Shown here piece after piece: positions 58,459 to 64,000 of a stretch of DNA of 64,000 nucleotides. The notes beneath the pieces are model-generated. The model searched no databases and was not told where the DNA came from. It saw only the letters and a list, made by a program, of their open reading frames with translations. Position 1 is the stretch's first letter; every line of letters begins with the position of its first letter. A program made the translations under genes and the position numbers. The stretch comes from Metopolophium dirhodum. Taxonomy: Eukaryota; Arthropoda; Insecta; Hemiptera; Aphididae. The DNA lies in assembly GCF_019925205.1 (NCBI RefSeq), contig NC_083560.1:6572001-6636000 (forward strand), in the 5' to 3' direction.

Positions 58459-60023
58459 ATATTTATCTAAACATTACATATATATAATTTTTAATCAATT
58501 ATATCTACTAAATTTATTAATATCCTATCCGCGTGAGTAATTACCAACAGTATTTTACTCTACATGTATATACTATTATTGATTTATAAACTAATAATAC
58601 GTAACTACCGTCACCAAAATTAATAATATGTAAAAATTATTACTTATAAAATAATTATCATGCACAAATAATAAAAAGAAGTTACGTAAACGCGCGTCGT
58701 ACGTTGGATATGGATGAGTACCTATCTAATAACACGTAAAACGTTCGATCGCCTATGCTACGCGTGTTAAATTTCGATACGGTATCCCCTCACCCGTTTC
58801 CCTCGACCTGTTCCGCGGTGTTTTTTATGCGTACGCGCTCGTACTACGCTCGAATATTATAACAAAAAAAAAAATCCCCGGTTAGCTACTCCGTAAATCC
58901 CTCCAATAATATTCGACTTCCTATCCCTTATTTTTCTTATTACTAATTTTTTCCTAAATGATTTAATTTCCTAATTTACGCACTTTTCCATTTAATCTTC
59001 TAAACACTAACAATTTATTTTTTTTTAATAATTATTCTATCAACTTATTCTTAGTAACGTTATACTATTTCTTATCTTAGGGGCCCCCTATAATTAATTC
59101 CTTTTTTTTTTCAAAACTTTTCAAAATTTGACGTCAATTACTTTAACAAGGTCATCTACTGCCTTTCAACTCAAAATCTATTTTCTTCAATATATATCAA
59201 TTAACTTCTTTCAACAATTATATTATTCTATATTTCAATTCAAAATTCAATATTTCACTTTAATCAATTATTTTCATATATAATTCAAAAATGCTACGCG
59301 CGTTCATCAATTTCTTAGATCAGCCTATCACCGTCTACTTTAATTTATTAGATCAGTCTCCGCTGTCTATCACAAAATACCATAAAATACTTAGGTCAGT
59401 CCCTGCTGCCTATCACAAAAAATCTTAGATCGGTCCTTGCCGTCTATTTACCATAAAAATCCTAGATCAGTCTACAGCTGTCCATCATAAAAAATCTTAG
59501 ATCGGTCCTTGCCGTCTATTTACCATAAAAATCTTAGATCAGTCTACAGCTGTCTATCATAAAATACGTATATAGTTCTTCCCAAGCTTGTTTCCTATTT
59601 TTTTTTTTTATTTATTTTTATTCGAATATTTTTCCCTAATATTTTACACCACCACCAAGTATAAAATAAACGCTGATATATATGTATCAACGTGAGACAT
59701 GCACTTCAAGCTATACAATTTTAATTTAATTATCTATCTTCACTTAATTAATATACTCACAACAACGTTGTTGCCACTGCTGTGTTCATTTTCCTTGATT
59801 GTCTGCTGGCCCGTCTTGAATTGTTCGTTGATTCCGGAGTCGCCTTGGTTGATCAGACCTTAACTGTTACCTCCGTGGAGCTGCTGACGTGGTGTAGCCG
59901 CTGCTTCGGTACTGGATCTCCGAAGTTGAATGTAGCCGCCTTGACTGCTAGACTCGCCTTTGGAAATTGAAATCCGCCGCTTCGACTGCTCGCCTCGTCT
60001 TTAACTCCTTGAACCTCCTTTTT
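58459..60023 (-). other. Long 5' leader of the LTR element
   Basis: About 1.5 kb between the primer site and gag with no open frame of note. It contains a tandem-repeat block (59315-59560) and CpG-rich stretches (58680-58880). Confidence 0.7.
59315..59560 (-). repeat. Tandem TTAGATC(A/G)GTC repeats in the LTR element leader
   Basis: About six or seven units of 30-45 bp carrying TTAGATCAGTC or TTAGATCGGTC, a CTGTC/CCGTC TAT block and ATAAAAAT. Two copies of a roughly 71-bp higher unit (AGATCGGTCCTTGCCGTCTA then AGATCAGTCTACAGCTGTC) are nearly identical. Confidence 0.85.
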
Positions 60024-60034
60024 CGACTGCGCCA
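60024..60034 (-). other. Primer-binding site, tRNA-Ser type
   Basis: On the minus strand TGGCGCAGTCG lies one base from the 5' LTR. It complements the 3' end CGACTGCGCCA known for insect tRNA-Ser and used by some gypsy-type elements. Confidence 0.85.
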
Positions 60035-60035
60035 G

Positions 60036-60772
60036 TGTAATATGCTTGGCTGCTTGGTACCTACTATCGTAGTTCTAATAGTAGATAAGTGGCTGCCAAG
60101 ATATTATAGATGCAGGTCGCAGACACTTTATTTGATGTTGAAGTCGTGGTTGATGAATAAATAAAAGACAGATGTTGTTTATTATGAATTTTATTATATT
60201 GTTCGATAATTTTCTAAGTCCAAAATAGTGTTGTACAGAGTGGCGTGAAGGAGCTTGTACTAATGGGTGGTAGTACACGTCTGAAAACAGGCCGATTCGG
60301 GCTCCCTTTTATATGAAGTTCCCCGTACCCCTTGCCTATAGATACTGTATCTCGGCTCACGGATGTGATTTGTGTGAACATCGTCCCAGCCCACGCACTT
60401 TATGACTTCCAGTATAATACTGTGTATTAAATTTGAAATAATCTTTTTTAATATAATTTTAATATCATTTTAATATTTTTATAATGACTATCGTCGCGTA
60501 CAGCGTTGTAATAAAAATAATCATTCTAATGTTTCATATTTTTATATTTGAACATTTGTCGTATACAGAGCAATCATATGGTTCAGTGAGTTCCTAATAT
60601 CCGTTTCTTAAACAAGACATTAAAATGTAATATTATTTACTAAACAGAAAGAACCCTTATCTCCGTTTCTATTATCCGATTTATGCCGAATTACAGTATC
60701 TAAATTATAGTATAGTATAATTATGTACCTGTGTAATTTGTTTTGTTGTTAAGTAGTAACTTGCTTACTACA
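60036..60772 (-). repeat. 5' LTR
   Basis: Partner of 52695-53430 in the same orientation. Plus-strand text starts TGTAATATGCTTGGCTGCTT and ends GTAACTTGCTTACTACA. Confidence 0.93.
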
Positions 60773-61430
60773 ATATTTTACATTCTGATAATTCACTTAA
60801 AAACTAAAATATCGTAAAAAACCAACGAAAGGGCATAGATAATTTTGTTACCTAAAAGTTTGATAAGAGTTTAATTCACTCTAAAATCAAAAATGACAGC
60901 ACCCTATTGAAACTAGCGAACGAAAATTTGCCATGTCGTAGGTGTGTAAGACGGAGACAACACATGCGGTTGCCACGTCCTCTTAATGTTCCAATTATAC
61001 ACAAAGCACTATACCTGATAACTGATTATTTTTCAAACAAAAATCTCAAGCATAACAATATAATAACTAACATAAAGACCTAGGTACTAATAATACATGC
61101 GCGTAACAAGGTTTAAAATATAATAATAAATATCTATGTAGTATATAAGTTTGGAAGTAACGATCTGATTCTCTAGGTCCCTTGAATACCGTTATACACG
61201 AATTATATAATATAAGTAATGTAATTTAAATAATATCACTCATTAAATACATTTAAATCTTTTAATTCTACCCAACTAAGTAGGTAAACATTTTTAACAT
61301 TTATATACCTTGATTTTGATATTCTGCACCATGCACCTCAGTAGCTGGATGAATGTTGTATCTATTATATTCATTCTCTTTTATTAATTTGTTATCAGTA
61401 GTTTGATAAAACGCGCAAATATGTATAACC
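60773..61430. repeat. Left arm of a second inverted repeat
   Basis: Matches 63210-64000 in reverse complement: CTGATAACTGATTATTTTTC, TCCCTTGAATACCGTTATAC and GTAGTTTGATAAAACGCGCA all recur inverted. The outer part is the right half of the fold-back element; the inner part is unrelated AT-rich DNA. Confidence 0.85.
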
Positions 61431-61780
61431 TAGACCACTCTACCAATAACGTGACATTGAAACATAAGCTTCAAGTTTTTTTTTATTGGTGGCTAAGAAG
61501 AACGACGCACATGTATTTTTCATACGTTTTAGACCAAAAATTGGTGGTTCATTACACATACTTTGTACACACAATACTATTTCAATTTTTAATATATTAT
61601 GTATAAATTCTTTGAAAACATATCTAGATATTTTAGAAAGTCAATTTTAAATTTACATCAACAATTTTTTTCGAAATTACAATCAAACTTCAGGATATAT
61701 GATTTAATTACTACCCTTATGAGTAGTTTTTATATTATAGTTGTGCAAACAAGAATATATTTCATTTTTCTCGATGTATT
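61431..61780. other. AT-rich loop DNA
   Basis: Between the left arm and the tandem pair. No gene recognised. Confidence 0.3.
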
Positions 61781-62150
61781 GTGATTCTCTGTAACACACA
61801 ATAATGTTAATGTACTGCTCACATATTGACATATCCCAAATGTACATGTCATACGAGTTGCCTAAATATTACTCCTTAAAACATGTTAGGCCCCATTACC
61901 TAAAAGGCGTGATTTTTTTGCAACAATGTTATTTTTTTAATTGTAAGCTTTCCTACGTTACTAATTTGTATATTTCAAGATTATAATATCCATATTCATT
62001 GGACCAAGGGTACATACAATTTACTTTATTTTACCGTTTTTAAATTTCTTTTTTTGTATTTCTTAAACATACGAGCTGAATTTGTCACAAATATACATAT
62101 TATAATACATTTTTACACAATTCGGTGATATTATTTAAATTACATCACTT
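61781..62150 (+). repeat. Tandem direct repeat, copy 1
   Basis: GTGATTCTCTGTAACA(C/T)ACA opens both copies, followed by shared CAAATGTACATGTCATA, GAGTTGCCTAAATATTACT and ACATTTTTACACAATTCGG. Period is about 440 bp. Confidence 0.88.
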
Positions 62151-62220
62151 ATATTATAGAATTCGTGTATTTTTCTCGATGTGTTTACATGTGCGTGCAT
62201 GAGTGAGATACGGCGTTACA

Positions 62221-62585
62221 GTGATTCTCTGTAACATACAATAATGTTAGTTTACTGTTCACATATTGACATAGCCCAAATGTACATGTCATATGAGTTG
62301 CCTAAATATTACTTCTTAAAAAATGTTTAGCCCCATTCCCCTAACCTAAAAGTCGTGATTTTTTTGCGAAATTGACAATTTCATTTTTTAATAGTAAGCT
62401 TTCTCACGTTACTAATTTGTATATTTCAAGATTATGATATTTATACTCGTTGTACCAAGGGTACATATAATTTACTTTATTTTACAGTTTTTCTTAAATT
62501 AATTTTTTTGTATTTCTATTTTTTTTGTATTTTTTTGTATTTCACAAATATAAATTTTATAATACATTTTTACACAATTCGGCTT
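62221..62585 (+). repeat. Tandem direct repeat, copy 2
   Basis: Second copy of 61781-62150, with a longer TTTTTTGTATTT tract near 62510-62540. No coding content. Confidence 0.88.
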
Positions 62586-63209
62586 TTGATTGGGTTTCAC
62601 CTGTGTTTGCCACGTGTGTGTGGGAGTGTTTGCTTTAACGACTTAACCACCTGTTCCGACGAACCACTGCCTAATTTACGTCTCGTTTGTGATGAAATAA
62701 AAACTAGCCGTTAATATCGTAACATGACAGCACAAACTAAGGTATAGAAGACTGGACACGAGGATAGCTGATAATGTTTCCCTAAAAGTGAGTTCGTGAT
62801 AAACAATAAACACTAAGCACATATATAACGGCCGTCGAAAAATCTTTTGGCGCGCTATAGGTAGGACGCCGTATACCCTTGGAAAAACTTGACACACGCA
62901 CTCAATGGAGACCATTGAATTGGATCAATTTTGGGTAAATAATACGAAGTCGACTATTGGCGTCCGAAAAATGTATATTTAAATAAGTTCCAACAACTGT
63001 AAAATGTAATGTTTATCATTTATTAAATCATATTAAAGGCTAGCATTAGGTTGTGCGCAATTCATAATGAGTTTCTACATTATTTAAGACCTTCACTATA
63101 TTGTTGTAATAGCCAATAGTCAATATAATGTTTATATTATTATATGTATTGATGGATTTTATATTATCATTATTTCAGCAAATACGGGCATAAACCATAC
63201 CTACCAGCA
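62586..63209. other. Unassigned loop DNA
   Basis: Moderately GC-richer from 62586 to 62950 (GCCACGTGTGTGTGGGAGTG, CGGCCGTCG). No gene or element end recognised. Confidence 0.3.
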
Positions 63210-64000
63210 GTAATACATATTTGTGCGTTTTATCAAACTACTGACGACAAATAAATGAAAGAGAATGAATATAATAGATAAGTACAACATTCATCCAGGT
63301 ACTGAAGTGCATAGTGTAGAATATCAAAATCAAGGTATATACATTTTAAAAAAGTTTACCTACTTAGTTTGGTAGAATTCAAAGATTTAAATGTATTTAA
63401 TCAGCGATATTATTTAAATTACTTCACTTATATTATAGAATTCGTGTATAACGGTATTCAAGGGACCTAGAGAAGCAGATCGTTACTTCCAAACTTCATG
63501 AACATGGGTATTTCCAGATTACAAAAAAAATTTTAATTGGTACAAAATTTTTTATACTAAACCTTCTTACACGCATGTATTGTTAGTACCTAGGTCTTTA
63601 TGTTAGTTATTATATTGTTATGCTTATGGTATTTGTTTGAAAAATAATCAGTTATCAGCCTTTATTATAATTAGAACATTATAAGAGGACGTCGAACCCA
63701 CATGTGTTGTCTCCGTATTACACACGTACGACATAGCAAATTTTCGTTCGTTAGTTTCAATAGGGTCCTGTCATTTTTGATTTTATAGTGAATTGAACTC
63801 TTGTCAAACTTTTAGGTAACAAAAATATCTGTGCCCTCTCGTTGGTTTTTTACGATATTTTAATTTTTAAGTGAGTTATCAGAATCTATAATATTAATGT
63901 TTGAAAATGCTCATAACTCACTTGAAAATTAAAATATAGTAAAATACCAACAAGAGGGCAATTCACTGTAAAATCAAAAATGACAGCACCCTATCGAAAT
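63210..64000. repeat. Right arm of the second inverted repeat, cut by the window end
   Basis: Reverse-complement partner of 60773-61430. From 63683 it is a fold-back family element (ATAAGAGGACGTCG, CACATGTGTTGTCTCCGTAT) whose own second arm starts near 63905 and runs off the window. Confidence 0.85.

Larger units (their letters stand above)
52695..60772 (-). mobile_element. Ty3/gypsy-type LTR retrotransposon lacking most of pol
   Basis: Two LTRs (736 and 737 bp) in the same orientation, each TG...CA, flanked by ATAT (52691-52694 and 60773-60776). The coding sense is minus: the right LTR is 5'. The primer-binding site matches a tRNA-Ser 3' end and a polypurine tract abuts the left LTR. Gag is open; a protease start follows in the -1 frame and stops after about 84 codons. 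I find no YxDD, RNase H or integrase block. An Env-like remnant and an exonuclease-like segment follow. It would depend on other elements to move. Confidence 0.9.
52478..60995. mobile_element. Fold-back element split by an LTR retrotransposon
   Basis: The left part (52478-52694) reads AGAGGACGTCG, GCATGTGTTGTCTCCGTCTT, TTCAATAGGGTGCTGTCATT. The right part (60777-60995) is the same text in reverse complement, ending ACGTCCTCTTAA. The LTR element sits in the loop. Without it the element would be about 430 bp, close to the 47243-47672 member. Confidence 0.85.

Overview
The window reads as nuclear DNA of an aphid (Hemiptera). This is inferred from strong AT bias, GT-AG introns, a decayed KLHL (BTB-BACK-kelch) paralogue, many hAT, piggyBac, MULE and LINE relics, and several copies of a repeat I recognise from aphid genomes. 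No bacterial or organellar genes and no tRNA or rRNA genes were seen. Species cannot be set from the sequence alone.

The only host gene that looks functional is present twice: a homologue of Drosophila REPTOR / vertebrate CREBRF, a bZIP-type transcription factor of the TORC1-repressed stress programme. Copy A is on the minus strand (22460-26196) and copy B on the plus strand (45442-50571). Each has eight coding exons of identical lengths (297, 520, 102, 205, 177, 74, 99 and 95 nt; 522 residues), intact splice sites and one open frame. They sit head to head in the arms of a large inverted duplication (about 21612-28381 and 43629-51326). The 15-kb spacer is almost wholly transposon-derived. The copies differ strongly in exon 3 and in the promoter-proximal DNA, but exons 5 and 7 are identical as far as I can compare them.

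Layout: 1-2300 holds an inverted repeat and a CpG-rich promoter-like block. 2723-3231 is a hAT MITE with a perfect 8-bp target duplication. 3809-6802 is a KLHL pseudogene with introns. 8159-14306 is a graveyard of piggyBac, KRBA2-like, hAT and MADF-containing elements plus tandem arrays. 15846-17713 is a 5'-truncated LINE with target duplications, and 18780-20905 holds two more RT relics. 21612-28381 is arm A. 28625-43612 is the spacer: a hAT deletion derivative, a FLYWCH/MULE-like element with a repeated terminal motif, aphid repeats in opposite orientations, and a hAT transposase split by a MITE. 43629-51326 is arm B. 51430-51897 is a MULE relic.

52695-60772 is a minus-strand Ty3/gypsy-type LTR element with near-identical LTRs, a 4-bp target duplication, a tRNA-Ser primer site, a polypurine tract and an intact gag. 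Its protease is broken, I find no RT or integrase, and it carries an Env-like remnant and an exonuclease-like segment. It is inserted in a fold-back element that belongs to a family found at least five times here. 60773-64000 is a further inverted repeat cut by the window end.
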